NCBI RefSeq assembly: GCF_002155975.1
Contig: NZ_MUMI01000096.1
Coordinates: forward strand, 1-64,000
DNA length: 64,000 nt
Direction: 5' to 3'
Source of the DNA: Amycolatopsis kentuckyensis
GTDB taxonomy: Bacteria > Actinomycetota > Actinomycetes > Mycobacteriales > Pseudonocardiaceae
This document shows positions 15,828-24,424 of this stretch, in pieces. How positions within the stretch are numbered: the stretch's first letter is position 1; each line of letters begins with the position of its first letter. The position numbers and the translations under genes are program-made. Under the pieces are notes generated by a model. It had not been told where the DNA came from, did not search any database, and saw only the letters and a program-made list of their open reading frames with translations.

Positions 15828-16757
15828 TCAGAACATCGTGTTGTCGTTGGCGGAGGTCGCCGGCACGTCCTGGACCACGTCCCAGTGCTCGACGATCTTC
15901 CCGTCCGCGCGCACCCGGAAGATGTCCACAACGGACTGGCCGCGGTCGTCGGGGCCGGTGCGGTAGTGCGCGTGGATCGCCACCAGGTCCCCCTCGGCGA
16001 TCACCCGCTTGCGCTCCACGGTCAGGTTCGGGAACTGCCGGAACAGCCCGGCGAACAGCTCGGCCAGGCCGGCCGTGCCGTTGGGGATGGCGGGGTTGTG
16101 CTGGTGGTACTCCGGTGCCAGGGCGGCGACCGCGGCGGTGTCCTTACCGCCGAGGAGCCGGTCGAAGTACCCGGTCACGACCGCCTCGCTGAAGGGGGTC
16201 CACCAGCGCGGGCCCGGCTGGTTCGTCCGGGGCGAGCTGACCGTGGAGAACATGTCGTTGCCGTTGACGGACGTGTCCGGCACGTTTTGGGAGGCGTCCC
16301 AGTGCTCGGCGATCCGGCCGTCGCGGTCGAAGCGGAAGATGTCGACCACGGCGGTCCCGCGGGTGCCGGGCACGAGAACCAGGTTGGAGTGCACCAGCAC
16401 CAGGTCCCCCTCGGCGAGCACGCGCTTGATGTCGTACTTCAGCCCCGGAAACTGCTTCGCCAGGGGCACGGCGAAGGCCTTGAGCGCCGCGGTGCCGTTC
16501 GGGGCCAGCGGGTTGTGCTGGATGTAGTCCGGCCGGATGTACCGGTCGACGACCGAAGCGTCGCCGTGCTCGAAGAGGCGCTTGAGCACCTCCGTGGCGA
16601 TGGCTTTGTGCCGGTCGAGCACGCTCGGCAACTGGGGCTGCACGAAGGCCGCATTCGACGCGGCGGCCACCGGTGCGGGGGCCGCCATGACGCCGAGGGT
16701 CGCGGCGGCCAGCACGGCGGCGACCGCCTTCGTGGGTGCAGCAGTGGTCAGGCGCAT
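15828..16757 (-). CDS. Exported protein with two tandem SnoaL/NTF2-like domains
   Basis: A 309-residue protein with a Sec signal (KAVAAVLAAATLGVMAAPAPVAAAS) and two homologous halves. Each half has YIQHNPLAPNGTAAL / YHQHNPAIPNGTAGL, then a QFPGLKYDIKRVLAEGDLV / QFPNLTVERKRVIAEGDLV stretch and VVDIFR..GRIAEHWD / VVDIFR..GKIVEHWD. Each half ends with (V)PDTSVNGNDMF / (V)PATSANDNTMF, so it is a clear internal duplication. ATG 16757 follows GAGGAGAG. The repeated YxQHN and EHWD motifs belong to the SnoaL polyketide-cyclase-like group, but an exported duplicated form is probably an environmental enzyme or binder. Divergent from the TetR gene at 16869. Confidence 0.85.
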   Translation of the reverse strand: MRLTTAAPTKAVAAVLAAATLGVMAAPAPVAAASNAAFVQPQLPSVLDRHKAIATEVLKRLFEHGDASVVDRYIRPDYIQHNPLAPNGTAALKAFAVPLAKQFPGLKYDIKRVLAEGDLVLVHSNLVLVPGTRGTAVVDIFRFDRDGRIAEHWDASQNVPDTSVNGNDMFSTVSSPRTNQPGPRWWTPFSEAVVTGYFDRLLGGKDTAAVAALAPEYHQHNPAIPNGTAGLAELFAGLFRQFPNLTVERKRVIAEGDLVAIHAHYRTGPDDRGQSVVDIFRVRADGKIVEHWDVVQDVPATSANDNTMF

Positions 16758-16868
16758 CGGTCTCTCCTCAAGTTCGACTGTTCCGGCAGCATACGTCAAA
16801 TCTGTCAGTCACTGTCATGTTGAGCAGTACATGTCACATCTGGCGGACGCTACAGTGAGGAGGTGAAC

Positions 16869-17453
16869 GTGCCGAACTTGCGGGAGAGGACGCGCCAGGC
16901 TGTCCGTGCCCAGCTGATGACCGTCGCCTGGGACCTGTTCGTCGAGCAGGGGTACGACACCACGACGGTGGACGAGATCGCCGCCGCGGCGGGCATGTCG
17001 CAGCGCAGCTTCTTCCGCTACTTCGGCGCGAAGGAGGACGTCGTCCTGGTGAAGTTCGAGGCGGTCGGCGCGCTCCTGGCCGAGGAACTCGCCCGCCGGC
17101 CGGCCTCGGAGGACGCCTGGACCGCGCTGCGCCGCTCGTTCGAGGTGATCGTCGAGCCCACCGAACGCGACCCGCGCCACGGCCTCGTGCTGCTGCGGAT
17201 CACCGACGAGTCTTCGGCGCTGCGGGCCGGCCGGCTGGAGCAGCAGGCGCACTGGCAGGAACTGCTGACCCCGCTCGTCGCCGCGCGCCTGGCCACCGAA
17301 GCCGACCACGACCCCAGCGCCGCCGCGCTCACCGCCGCCGCGCTCGCCTGCCTGAACGTCGCCAACGCCACCTGGCTGGACAGCAACGGAACGGAATCCT
17401 TGCGCCGGCTCCTGGACGACGCCATGGGTGCCGTTCGACCCGGCGCGTTCTGA
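16869..17453 (+). CDS. TetR-family transcriptional regulator
   Basis: A 194-residue TetR protein. The DNA-binding HTH is MTVAWDLFVEQGYDTTTVDEI then GMSQRSFFRYFGAKED, with the usual helix-3 Phe-Tyr. The ligand domain is all-helical and unremarkable. GTG 16869 is chosen because GAGGAG lies six bases upstream; GTG 16863 would leave no spacer. It is divergent from the exported tandem SnoaL gene across ~110 bp that includes CATGTTGAGCAGTACATG-like dyad sequence near 16817-16835, so it probably represses that gene and itself. Confidence 0.87.
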   Translation: MPNLRERTRQAVRAQLMTVAWDLFVEQGYDTTTVDEIAAAAGMSQRSFFRYFGAKEDVVLVKFEAVGALLAEELARRPASEDAWTALRRSFEVIVEPTERDPRHGLVLLRITDESSALRAGRLEQQAHWQELLTPLVAARLATEADHDPSAAALTAAALACLNVANATWLDSNGTESLRRLLDDAMGAVRPGAF

Positions 17454-17482
17454 TCCGCCGGCCGACGCCGTTGCCCTGACCG

Positions 17483-18313
17483 TCAGCCGGCGAGGAACTC
17501 CAGCGCTTCGGGAACGAAGGCCCGGTAGTGCTGGAACACGCCACCGTGACCGGAGTCGGGGTAGATCTTCAAGCGGGCGTTGGGGATGCGGGCGGCCATG
17601 TCGGCCGAGTGGCTGCTGTCGACCATGAGGTCGCGGTCGCCGTTGGCCACGAAGACCGGCTGCGCAATGACCGAGAGGTCGTCGGGTTCACTCGACCCCG
17701 CGGCGCGGATGGCCTTCAGCTGGGCACGCCGGGCCTGCACCGAGATCCGCTTGTCCCGGTCGGTGGTGCGCTCCTTCAGCCGAGCCAGGTAGTCCTTCGC
17801 GGCCCGCTTGCCCTCGGCCGTGCGCGGGAAGAACAGGAAATTCCTCGCGTCACTCAGGGTGAGAGCCGCCTTCAGATAGGCCCGCACCGCCACTTTGGTG
17901 ATCTCGTCGATCCCGCCACCACCCCGGGGACCGGTGCCGGCGAGGATCATCCGGCGGACGAGGCCGGGCGCCTGGAGCGCGACCATCTGCGCCACTCCTC
18001 CGCCCAGCGAGAACCCGAGCAGGTCGACCTGGTCGAAGCCCAGCGCCCGGATGAAGGCGACCGCGTCCCGTCCCATCTCCTCGAGGCTGGACGGCACCGA
18101 TCCGCCCGACGCGCCCACGCCCCGGTTGTCGAACGCGATGACCCGGTGGTGCGCGGCGATGCCGTCGATCAGCCTGGGGTCCCAATCGTCGAGCACCGCC
18201 ATCAGGTGGTGCAGGAACACCACCGGTACGCCGGAGCCCGTGCCCAGCTCCCGGTAGGCGAACGGCACTCCGCCGACCTCGATCGTGCGCGTCGGCGCAT
18301 CCTTCCACTGCAT
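17483..18313 (-). CDS. Alpha/beta hydrolase, paralogue of the gene at 24512
   Basis: A 276-residue alpha/beta hydrolase: HHL oxyanion region (VVFLHHLMAVLDDW), nucleophile elbow LLGFSLGGG, acid ANGDRD and catalytic His GHGGVFQ. It shares long identical stretches with the protein at 24512 (e.g. GIAAHHRVI, FDNRGVGA, DYLARLKERT), and the two promoters also match. ATG 18313 follows GGGAAC; an in-frame GTG at 18334 is possible. Its promoter carries the 18339-18354 palindrome, so it is probably controlled by the adjacent TetR (18986). Probable role: esterase or haloalkane/xenobiotic-type hydrolase. Confidence 0.86.
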   Translation of the reverse strand: MQWKDAPTRTIEVGGVPFAYRELGTGSGVPVVFLHHLMAVLDDWDPRLIDGIAAHHRVIAFDNRGVGASGGSVPSSLEEMGRDAVAFIRALGFDQVDLLGFSLGGGVAQMVALQAPGLVRRMILAGTGPRGGGGIDEITKVAVRAYLKAALTLSDARNFLFFPRTAEGKRAAKDYLARLKERTTDRDKRISVQARRAQLKAIRAAGSSEPDDLSVIAQPVFVANGDRDLMVDSSHSADMAARIPNARLKIYPDSGHGGVFQHYRAFVPEALEFLAG

Positions 18314-18338
18314 CGTTCCCGACCACCTTCCCACTTTG

Positions 18339-18354
18339 TATTATGGTCATAATA
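18339..18354. promoter_or_regulatory. Palindromic operator/promoter, site A of a local regulon
   Basis: TATTATGGTCATAATA is palindromic except at the two central bases. Read on the minus strand (gene direction), it gives ACCATAATACAAAG just before the hydrolase start. Two sites before the 24512 gene read GTCATAATCCAAAG and ATCATAATTCAAAG. The shared core AYGRTCRTA also occurs at 19019-19030 before the TetR gene. CATAAT may be the -10 hexamer, so a bound repressor would block polymerase. Confidence 0.68.
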
Positions 18355-18398
18355 TCAAAAGGGAAGGGAGAAGGCCATCAAGAGCGTCCACGGGGAAA

Positions 18399-18986
18399 TC
18401 AGCGCCGCTGCACGCCGTCGAAGATCGCGAGGGCGTTGCGGATGCCTTGCTCCAGCAGGTCGTCGGCCAGCTGCCGGTCGGTCACGGCACGGGAAAGCTG
18501 CATCGTCCCCACCATCATCGCGTAGACGCTGAGCGTCGTGGTCCGCACCGACAACGGATCCTCCGGCACGAGCCGGGCGGCCATGTCGTCGATGATGCCC
18601 AGCACGCCTTCGGTGTACGCCTGCTTCGTCGACTCCGCACACCGGCCGATCTCGTCCAGCAGCGCGGCGGACGGGCAGCCCTCGCCCGGGTTGTCGCGGT
18701 GCCCGGGCGAAAGGTAGGAGCGCACGATCTGCTCGACCCCCGCTCGCCCCGGCGCCACCGCGGCGAGCTGCTCCCGCTGGCCGGCCAGCTGATCCGTGAC
18801 CGCCGTCGCGACCAGGTCCTCCTTGGAACCGAAGTGAGCGTAGAACGCGCCGTTCGTCAGCCCGGCGTCCGCCATGAGCGTGGCGACGCCGGAGCCGTCG
18901 ATGCCGCCACGCTTGAGCCGACGACCGGCCGACTCGACGATCCGGCGTCTCGTCTCCAGCTTGTGCTCTTTCGCGTACCGCACCAC
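18399..18986 (-). CDS. TetR-family regulator, probable controller of the flanking hydrolases
   Basis: A 195-residue TetR protein: IVESAGRRLKRGGIDGSGVA, then GLTNGAFYAHFGSKEDL. It belongs to the subgroup with GEGCPSAAL (conserved Cys in helix 6) seen in electrophile- or redox-responsive TetR proteins. A perfect GTACGATCGTAC palindrome sits 33-44 bp upstream of its start, and similar cores precede the hydrolase gene downstream of it and the paralogue at 24512. Autoregulation plus control of both hydrolases is the natural reading. Confidence 0.88.
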   Translation of the reverse strand: MVRYAKEHKLETRRRIVESAGRRLKRGGIDGSGVATLMADAGLTNGAFYAHFGSKEDLVATAVTDQLAGQREQLAAVAPGRAGVEQIVRSYLSPGHRDNPGEGCPSAALLDEIGRCAESTKQAYTEGVLGIIDDMAARLVPEDPLSVRTTTLSVYAMMVGTMQLSRAVTDRQLADDLLEQGIRNALAIFDGVQRR

Positions 18987-19018
18987 TTCGCGCGCTCCTT
19001 GCTCGGGCCACGTTGCAA

Positions 19019-19030
19019 GTACGATCGTAC
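19019..19030. promoter_or_regulatory. Perfect palindrome upstream of TetR, site D of the regulon
   Basis: GTACGATCGTAC is a perfect 12-bp palindrome in the 54-bp gap between the oxidoreductase stop (19041) and the TetR start (18986). It shares the core ACGATCRTA with GTACGATCATAA at 24479-24490. Confidence 0.62.
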
Positions 19031-19040
19031 GCTAAAACCT

Positions 19041-20054
19041 TCAGGCGCCTTCGGGGACGATGGCGACGACGACCTTGCCCGCCTTCGTGCGCCCCTGCTC
19101 GACGTGGGCCAGCGCCTCGAGCGTCTCGGAGAAGGGGAACGTCCGATCGACGACCGGGCGCAGCTCCCCCTTGTCGTAGAGGGCGCCCAGCTCGCGCAAC
19201 TGCGCACCGCTGGCCCGCATGAAGAAGAACTCATAACGCACGCCCAGGGCCTTGGCCTGCTTGCGCACCTTGCGGCTGAGGAAGTTCAGCACCACCCCTA
19301 GCAACGCCGGCGCGCCCAGTTGCTCGACGAACCCGGCGTCCGGCGGGCCGGCGACGCCGATGGCGAGGCCGCCGGGCTTCAGCACGGTCAGCGACTTTTC
19401 CAGGTTCGTCCCACCCAGGGAGTCCACCACCAGGTCGTAGCCGGAGAGCAGCTTCGAGAAGTCTTCCTTGGTGTAGTCGACCGCGACGTCGGCGCCGAGG
19501 CCGCGGACCAGGTCGATCGTCGATGTGTTCGCCGTGGTCGCCACCGACGCCCCGAGGTGCTTGGCGAGCTGGATGACCGTCGAGCCGAGACCGCCGGCGC
19601 CCGCGTGGACGAGCACCTTCTGCCCCGGCTGCACGTTCGCCCGTTCGACGAGGATCTGCCAGGCGGCCAGCGCCACCAGCGGCACCGCGGCCGCCTCGTA
19701 CAGCGTCAGCGACTCCGGCTTGGGCGCGACGTCGTCCTGGTCGATCGCGATGTACTCCGCGAACCCGCCGATCCGCAGATCCCGCGGCCGGGCGTAAACC
19801 TCGTCGCCGATCCGGAAACCGCGGACGGCCGGACCGACCTTCGTCACGACGCCGGCCACGTCGTGGCCCAGCACGAACGGTGTCTTGTACTTCAGCAGCT
19901 GCTTGAACTCCCCGTTGCGCACCATCTTGTCGAGCGGGTTGACGCTCGTGGCGTGCACCCGGACCAGGACGTCGCGGTCCCCCACCGCGGGCACGGGTAC
20001 CTCCGCGGCGCGCACGGTGTCCTTGCCGTACTTCTCGACGACGAATGCCTTCAT
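19041..20054 (-). CDS. NADP-dependent quinone-oxidoreductase-like MDR enzyme
   Basis: A 337-residue medium-chain dehydrogenase/reductase of the zinc-free quinone oxidoreductase class. The N-terminus is MKAFVVEKYGKD; there is HATSVNPLDKMVRNG, the substrate/cofactor domain at VLVHAGAGGLGSTVIQLAKHLG (nucleotide loop AGAGGLG), and VVDSLGGTNL. No structural-zinc Cys cluster or catalytic Cys/His zinc ligands are seen. It probably reduces quinones or alpha,beta-unsaturated carbonyls with NADPH. The start is one base beyond the stop of the acyl-CoA synthetase gene, so it is the last cistron of the 23395-19041 operon. Confidence 0.88.
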   Translation of the reverse strand: MKAFVVEKYGKDTVRAAEVPVPAVGDRDVLVRVHATSVNPLDKMVRNGEFKQLLKYKTPFVLGHDVAGVVTKVGPAVRGFRIGDEVYARPRDLRIGGFAEYIAIDQDDVAPKPESLTLYEAAAVPLVALAAWQILVERANVQPGQKVLVHAGAGGLGSTVIQLAKHLGASVATTANTSTIDLVRGLGADVAVDYTKEDFSKLLSGYDLVVDSLGGTNLEKSLTVLKPGGLAIGVAGPPDAGFVEQLGAPALLGVVLNFLSRKVRKQAKALGVRYEFFFMRASGAQLRELGALYDKGELRPVVDRTFPFSETLEALAHVEQGRTKAGKVVVAIVPEGA

Positions 20055-20055
20055 G

Positions 20056-21525
20056 TCAGCCAGCTTTCTGCGTAATTCGGTGAGTGGACCTCAGTGCGCC
20101 CTTGTCGATCTTGCCGACCGGGTTCTTCGGGATGGCCTCGAGCACGACCAGCTCGGTCGGCCGTTTGTAACCGCTGAGGTTCTCCGCACAGCGCGCATTC
20201 AGCGCCGCGGGGTCGACGGACCGGCCGGGGCGCGGCTGGACGTAGGCGACGACCACCTCACCCCACTTTTCGTCGGGCACGCCGATCACGGCGGCTTCCA
20301 GGACGGCCGGGTCGCCGGTGAGCACGTCCTCGATCTCCTTGGGGTAGATGTTCTCCCCGCCGCGGATGATCATGTCCTTCGACCGCCCGACCAGGGTCAG
20401 GTAGCCGTCCGCGTCCAGGTGGCCGACGTCGCCGGTGTGCAGCCAGCCGTCGACGACGACCCGGGCCGTGTCTTCCGGGCGCCCGAGGTACCCGCGCATG
20501 ACGTTGGGGCCGCGCACGACGACGTCACCGTCCACACCGGACTCGACCGCGGTGCCGTCCGGGCCGAGGATCCGGATTTCCTGGCCGGGGAAGGCGACTC
20601 CGACGGTCCCGGCCCGCCGGGGGCCGTCGACGGGGTTGATGGTGGAGGCGCAGGTTCCTTCGGACAGCCCGTACCCCTCGACGAGGGGGAACCCGTAGCG
20701 GGCCTCGAACCGGCTCAGCAGGTCCGCGGAGGCGGGCGCCGCGCCGCAGATGCCGAACCGCAGGGACGAGGTGTCCGGCCGGACGGCGTCGGGAAGCGCC
20801 GCCAGCATGCGGTAGATCGTCGGGACCGCGCTGAAGTAGGTGGGACGGTGGCGTTCGACGACGTCGAAGAACGTCTGCGGGGTGAACCGGTCGGCGATCA
20901 CGACACTGGCTCCGGCGAGCAGCGGCATGAGCACGCTGACCACGATGCCGTTGACGTGGAAGAGCGGCAGGACCAGCAGGCACCGGTCGCCCGGCCCGAT
21001 TTTCAGCGCCCGGCGGCCCATCTCGGCCATCGCGTCGAGGTTGGCGTGGTCGAGCATCACGCCCTTCGGGACGCCCGTCGTGCCACTGGTGTAGATGAGC
21101 AGCGCCAGCGCCGAGGGGTCCGCAGGGACAGCCTGGTCCCGCTGCGCACTCGCTTCGGACAGGTCGCCGACGGTGACCGTGGTGACCTCGCCGACCGCGG
21201 CCGCGCCGGTTTCGGCCACCAGCAGGCGGGCGGCGGAGTCGTCGAGCTGCCGGGCGACCTCGACGTCCGTCATGCTGGGGTTCACCGGCGTCACGGTCGC
21301 GCCGATCCGCCACGCCGCGAAGAGCAGGAGCACGAACTCGATCCGGTTGGTGAGCTTGACCGCGACGACGTCGCCCGGGCCGATCCCGCGCTCCCGCAGG
21401 TACGCCGCGGTCGCGCGGACCCGGCCGAGCCACTGCGCGTTGGTCAGGGACCGGGTCCCGTCCGAGACCGCCGCGCCCCGCGGATCGGCTTCGGCTCGGC
21501 AGTCGGGCAGCGAGGCGAAGTTCAT
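20056..21525 (-). CDS. Acyl-CoA synthetase (AMP-forming)
   Basis: A 489-residue ANL-superfamily enzyme. Motifs in order: P-loop LIYTSGTTGVPKGVML, EGYGLSEGT, GWLHTGDVGHLDADGYL with the adenylate Asp, RGGENIYPKEIEDVL, and NPVGKIDKGALR with the C-terminal catalytic Lys. It activates carboxylic acids to acyl-CoA. The start overlaps the upstream hydrolase stop (ATGA). With the neighbouring enoyl-CoA hydratase, hydrolase and reductase it makes a plausible short degradation route for an ester or aromatic/fatty acid. Confidence 0.92.
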   Translation of the reverse strand: MNFASLPDCRAEADPRGAAVSDGTRSLTNAQWLGRVRATAAYLRERGIGPGDVVAVKLTNRIEFVLLLFAAWRIGATVTPVNPSMTDVEVARQLDDSAARLLVAETGAAAVGEVTTVTVGDLSEASAQRDQAVPADPSALALLIYTSGTTGVPKGVMLDHANLDAMAEMGRRALKIGPGDRCLLVLPLFHVNGIVVSVLMPLLAGASVVIADRFTPQTFFDVVERHRPTYFSAVPTIYRMLAALPDAVRPDTSSLRFGICGAAPASADLLSRFEARYGFPLVEGYGLSEGTCASTINPVDGPRRAGTVGVAFPGQEIRILGPDGTAVESGVDGDVVVRGPNVMRGYLGRPEDTARVVVDGWLHTGDVGHLDADGYLTLVGRSKDMIIRGGENIYPKEIEDVLTGDPAVLEAAVIGVPDEKWGEVVVAYVQPRPGRSVDPAALNARCAENLSGYKRPTELVVLEAIPKNPVGKIDKGALRSTHRITQKAG

Positions 21526-22448
21526 GGCTTGCCCACCGAGCTGGCCGGGTTCAGCTGCCGGGTGAGGAACTCCGTCTGGTCGCGGACCAGCGCCTCGAAC
21601 GGCTCACCGAGGTAGAAGTCGAAGTGGCCGGCGTCGTAGGTCTTGATTTCGCCGCGGGGTGCGGTCCGGGCGTAGCGCAAGGTCTGCGCGGGCGGCGTGA
21701 CGCTGTCGGTGGTGCTGACGCAGAAGAGGATGGGGATGGTGATCCTCTTCGCGGCCCGCCCGGGCCGGTAGCCGGCGATGGTCGGCACGACCCGGGCCGC
21801 GACTTCGTTGCGGAACGTCGTTCCCGGTGGGACGAGTGCCTGGTACCCGGGTAGGGCGTCCGGCGCGTTCATGAGCGCCGGGGACCCCGGTGCGGCGGCG
21901 AGCGGGATCATGGCGGGGTCGGCTCCTCGGAGCCGGGCGACCAGGTCTCGCGCGAGGACGGGACCGAGCTTGAGCGAGGCAACCGGGCCCAGCGCGACGG
22001 CGGAGGCGAGACCGTCGGTGAACGGGCACTGGGCCACGGCCGCGCGCAGTTCGGGGTGGCGGGCGGCGACCGTGATGGCGTGGCCGCCGCCGAACGAGCT
22101 GCCCCAGACCGCGATGCGCGACCCGTCGACGTCACCGCGAGCCTTGACGTGCGCGATGGCCGCGTCCCAGTCGGCGAGCTGGCGGTTGATCGACAACAGC
22201 TGCCGGGGACTGCCGCCGCTGTCGCCGAAATGCCGGTAGGTGAAGGCCAGCACGGCGAAGCCGGCTTGGGCGAACCGCTCGGCGAAGGCGTCCAGCCGCA
22301 TTTCGCGCGTGGCGCCCAGGCCGTGTCCGAGGATGATCACCGGAGCCGGCGCGGCGAGCCCCTCCGGCACGTAGAGCCATGCGGCGCAGAAGGTGTCGCC
22401 GGAGGGGAAATCGACGTCGTGGCGGGTGAAGGAGTGCGAAGCGGTCAT
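21522..22448 (-). CDS. Alpha/beta hydrolase of the dienelactone/acetylxylan-esterase-like type
   Basis: A 308-residue hydrolase: PVIILGHGLGATREMRLDAF, FTYRHFGDSGG, nucleophile elbow VWGSSFGGGHAI, acid CVSTTDSVTP and catalytic His YDAGHFDFY. The GxSxG Ser is in GSSFGG. The N-terminal FPSGDTFCAAWLYVPEG matches esterases of the DltE/X-Pro peptidase-like branch. It overlaps both neighbouring genes by the four-base ATGA arrangement, so it is tightly coupled to the enoyl-CoA hydratase (upstream) and the acyl-CoA synthetase (downstream). Confidence 0.87.
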   Translation of the reverse strand: MTASHSFTRHDVDFPSGDTFCAAWLYVPEGLAAPAPVIILGHGLGATREMRLDAFAERFAQAGFAVLAFTYRHFGDSGGSPRQLLSINRQLADWDAAIAHVKARGDVDGSRIAVWGSSFGGGHAITVAARHPELRAAVAQCPFTDGLASAVALGPVASLKLGPVLARDLVARLRGADPAMIPLAAAPGSPALMNAPDALPGYQALVPPGTTFRNEVAARVVPTIAGYRPGRAAKRITIPILFCVSTTDSVTPPAQTLRYARTAPRGEIKTYDAGHFDFYLGEPFEALVRDQTEFLTRQLNPASSVGKP

Positions 22449-23395
22449 GACCGGCTCACCCGGCCCGCCGCGAGCGCGGCTTTGTACGTGTCCGGGTTGT
22501 ACAGGGGCAGTTCGCCCTCGGCGGCCGTGGTTTCCAGGTAGTCGAGCATCAGCTCCTGGCCTTCGTCGGACAGCGCCCTGGCGAGGAACTCGGCGCGCTC
22601 GACGTGCAGGCCGTCCGTCAGCGACATCGAGCCGCCGAAGTACACGGCCCGCTTGATCGCCGCGACCGAGCCCTTCGGCCGGGCACCGAGGTGCAGCGCG
22701 AGTTCGGTCGCCCGCGCGATCACCTCCTCCGGCGGGACGACGTCGTCGACCGCGCCGTTGGCGAGTGCCTGCGCGGGGGTGAACGGCTTGCCTTCCAGGA
22801 TCGCGACCAACGCCTTGTGCGTACCGATCAGGCGGGGAAGCCGCTGGCTGCCGCCACCGCCGGGCATGATGCCGAGGAGTACTTCCGGCTGTCCGATGAA
22901 GAAGTCCCCGTCGGCCATGACGCGCAGGTCGTTCGCCCAGGCGAACTCCGCGCCCAGACCGAGCGCCGAGCCGTTGAGCGCGGCGGCGAAGACGACGCCG
23001 CTCGAGTTCATCCGCAGGAACGTCTCGTGCAGGCGCTCCAGCTGGACGGCCGGCCACAGCGGCGTCCTGCGGAACGCCGGCGCCAGCACGCGAGCGCGGT
23101 CGACGCCCCGCGCCGTGCGCGCCATGGCGGAGGCGCCGCGAGGGCCGACCGACGGCACCGCGGCACCGCCCTCCTGCAGCCACCGCACGTCGGCGTGGCT
23201 GACGAACCGCTCGGGGTGGGCCCCGGTGAAGACGACGGCGTGCACGCCGGGGTCGCGATCGACCCGGTCCACCAGCTCGGCGAGCTGGTCGGCGATTGCG
23301 GCGTCGAACAGGCCGAGCGGGCCGCCGTCCACCCGGACGATCACGACGGCTCCCCGGTTCTCGACGTCGAGGTGACCTTGTTCGGTGTTTGTCAT
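22445..23395 (-). CDS. Enoyl-CoA hydratase/isomerase family protein
   Basis: A 316-residue crotonase-fold protein. Oxyanion-hole regions are HPERFVSHADVRWL and FAAALNGSALGLGAEFAWANDLRVM. Then come FIGQPEVLLGIMPGGGGSQRLPRLIG, with Glu of the canonical second catalytic position, and GAVDDVVPPEEV. A ~60-residue N-terminal insertion after the first oxyanion loop makes it longer than standard hydratases (~260). ATG 23395 is preferred over GTG 23404 because GGAAG is properly spaced only for the former. It is the first gene of the operon and lies behind the GTAAC operators at 23440-23474. Confidence 0.88.
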   Translation of the reverse strand: MTNTEQGHLDVENRGAVVIVRVDGGPLGLFDAAIADQLAELVDRVDRDPGVHAVVFTGAHPERFVSHADVRWLQEGGAAVPSVGPRGASAMARTARGVDRARVLAPAFRRTPLWPAVQLERLHETFLRMNSSGVVFAAALNGSALGLGAEFAWANDLRVMADGDFFIGQPEVLLGIMPGGGGSQRLPRLIGTHKALVAILEGKPFTPAQALANGAVDDVVPPEEVIARATELALHLGARPKGSVAAIKRAVYFGGSMSLTDGLHVERAEFLARALSDEGQELMLDYLETTAAEGELPLYNPDTYKAALAAGRVSRS

Positions 23396-23439
23396 GGCTG
23401 TCACTTCCGGTTGGCGGGCGGCGTTGCGCCACCGTGGCT

Positions 23440-23474
23440 GTAACGAAGTTACACACGAGTGTAACTTCGTTATA
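23440..23474. promoter_or_regulatory. Double GTAAC-N3-GTTAC operator (catabolic operon)
   Basis: GTAACGAAGTTAC at 23440-23452 and GTAACTTCGTTAT at 23461-23473 are two copies of the same dyad; together they form a longer inverted repeat with arms GTAACGAAGTTACAC and GTGTAACTTCGTTAT. They lie between the divergent-side SDR (stop 23470) and the hydratase start (23395). The same dyad recurs at 24365-24377 and twice at 26227-26260. Confidence 0.75.
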
Positions 23475-24354
23475 CCGCGTCCGGCAAGCTTTTCGGCGGG
23501 ACGCGCTGGTCGTTCCGGCCGAGTGCTTCGACCTCGCGCTCGAGCGTGGGCACCGCCCGGCTCGCGAAGCGGCGCATCCAGGGCCAGGCCGGCGGCGAGT
23601 TGAGCGCACCCTTGAGCCAGTTGGCCACGGCGACCGCACGCGGCACGTAGACACGACTGCGCCGGCGCACGAGCCCGTCGACGATGGCGGCCGCGGCCTT
23701 GTCAACGCTCGTGGTGACGTTGCCGGGGTAGGGCAACCGGCCGCGGAGCCGCCCGAACGACGGAAGGTCGGCGTCAGCGCCCCGCACGAGGTCCGTGTCG
23801 ATCCACGAGGGGTGCACGAGGCCGACGGTGATGCCGAGGTGGGCCACTTCCTGCCGGTAGGTCAGCGCGAGCAGTTCGACGGCGGACTTGCTCGCACCGT
23901 AGGCCGCCATCCCCGCCAGGGGCAGGAAGGACAGCGCCGAGGCCACGACGGTCACGTGCCCCCGGCTGCGCTCGAGGTGCGCAGTCGCGTACTTCACCGT
24001 GCGGAAGACGCCGTTCAAGTTGATGTCCACGACCCGCTCGAACGAAGCCTCGTCGATCTGCCGGACCGTCCCGTAGGCCGCGACACCGGCGTTCGCGACG
24101 ACGAGGTCGATGCCGCCCATGGCCTGCGCGCAGCCGTCGATCGCCGCCTGCAGGGCGTCGCCGTCGCACACGTCGGCCTCCCGCCAGACCGTGGCTGGCC
24201 CGAGTTCGCCCGCGAGGCTCCGCAGCCGGTCGGGTTCGAGCCCGACCAGGGCGAGGCGCGCGCCGCGAGCGGCGGCGATGCGGGCCACCTGCTCCCCGAT
24301 CCCGCGGGCCGCGCCCGTCACGACCAGCCTTCTACCTGCCAAGTCTCGTTTCAT
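23470..24354 (-). CDS. Short-chain dehydrogenase/reductase
   Basis: A 294-residue classical-type SDR: VVTGAARGIGEQVA (TGxxxGIG), NAGVAAYG, catalytic Ser in VVASALSFL and YGASKSAV (YxxxK). The C-terminal extension of about 60 residues (WLKGALNSPPAWPWMRRF) is longer than usual and resembles SDRs acting on acyl or sterol-like substrates. ATG 24354 is chosen over upstream in-frame codons because the operator GTAACTTCGTTAC (24365-24377) lies immediately before it, so a longer start would put the operator inside the coding region. It is probably coregulated with the hydratase operon. Confidence 0.87.
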   Translation of the reverse strand: MKRDLAGRRLVVTGAARGIGEQVARIAAARGARLALVGLEPDRLRSLAGELGPATVWREADVCDGDALQAAIDGCAQAMGGIDLVVANAGVAAYGTVRQIDEASFERVVDINLNGVFRTVKYATAHLERSRGHVTVVASALSFLPLAGMAAYGASKSAVELLALTYRQEVAHLGITVGLVHPSWIDTDLVRGADADLPSFGRLRGRLPYPGNVTTSVDKAAAAIVDGLVRRRSRVYVPRAVAVANWLKGALNSPPAWPWMRRFASRAVPTLEREVEALGRNDQRVPPKSLPDAV

Positions 24355-24364
24355 GACGGACAAC

Positions 24365-24377
24365 GTAACTTCGTTAC
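24365..24377. promoter_or_regulatory. GTAAC-N3-GTTAC operator before the SDR
   Basis: GTAACTTCGTTAC, a dyad with a three-base centre, ends 11 bp before the SDR start codon on the minus strand. It is identical in form to the sites at 23440-23474 and 26227-26260. Confidence 0.7.
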
Positions 24378-24424
24378 AACCCGATGGCAACACTTCGTTC
24401 GAACCATGGCCGGTCCACTATGTA

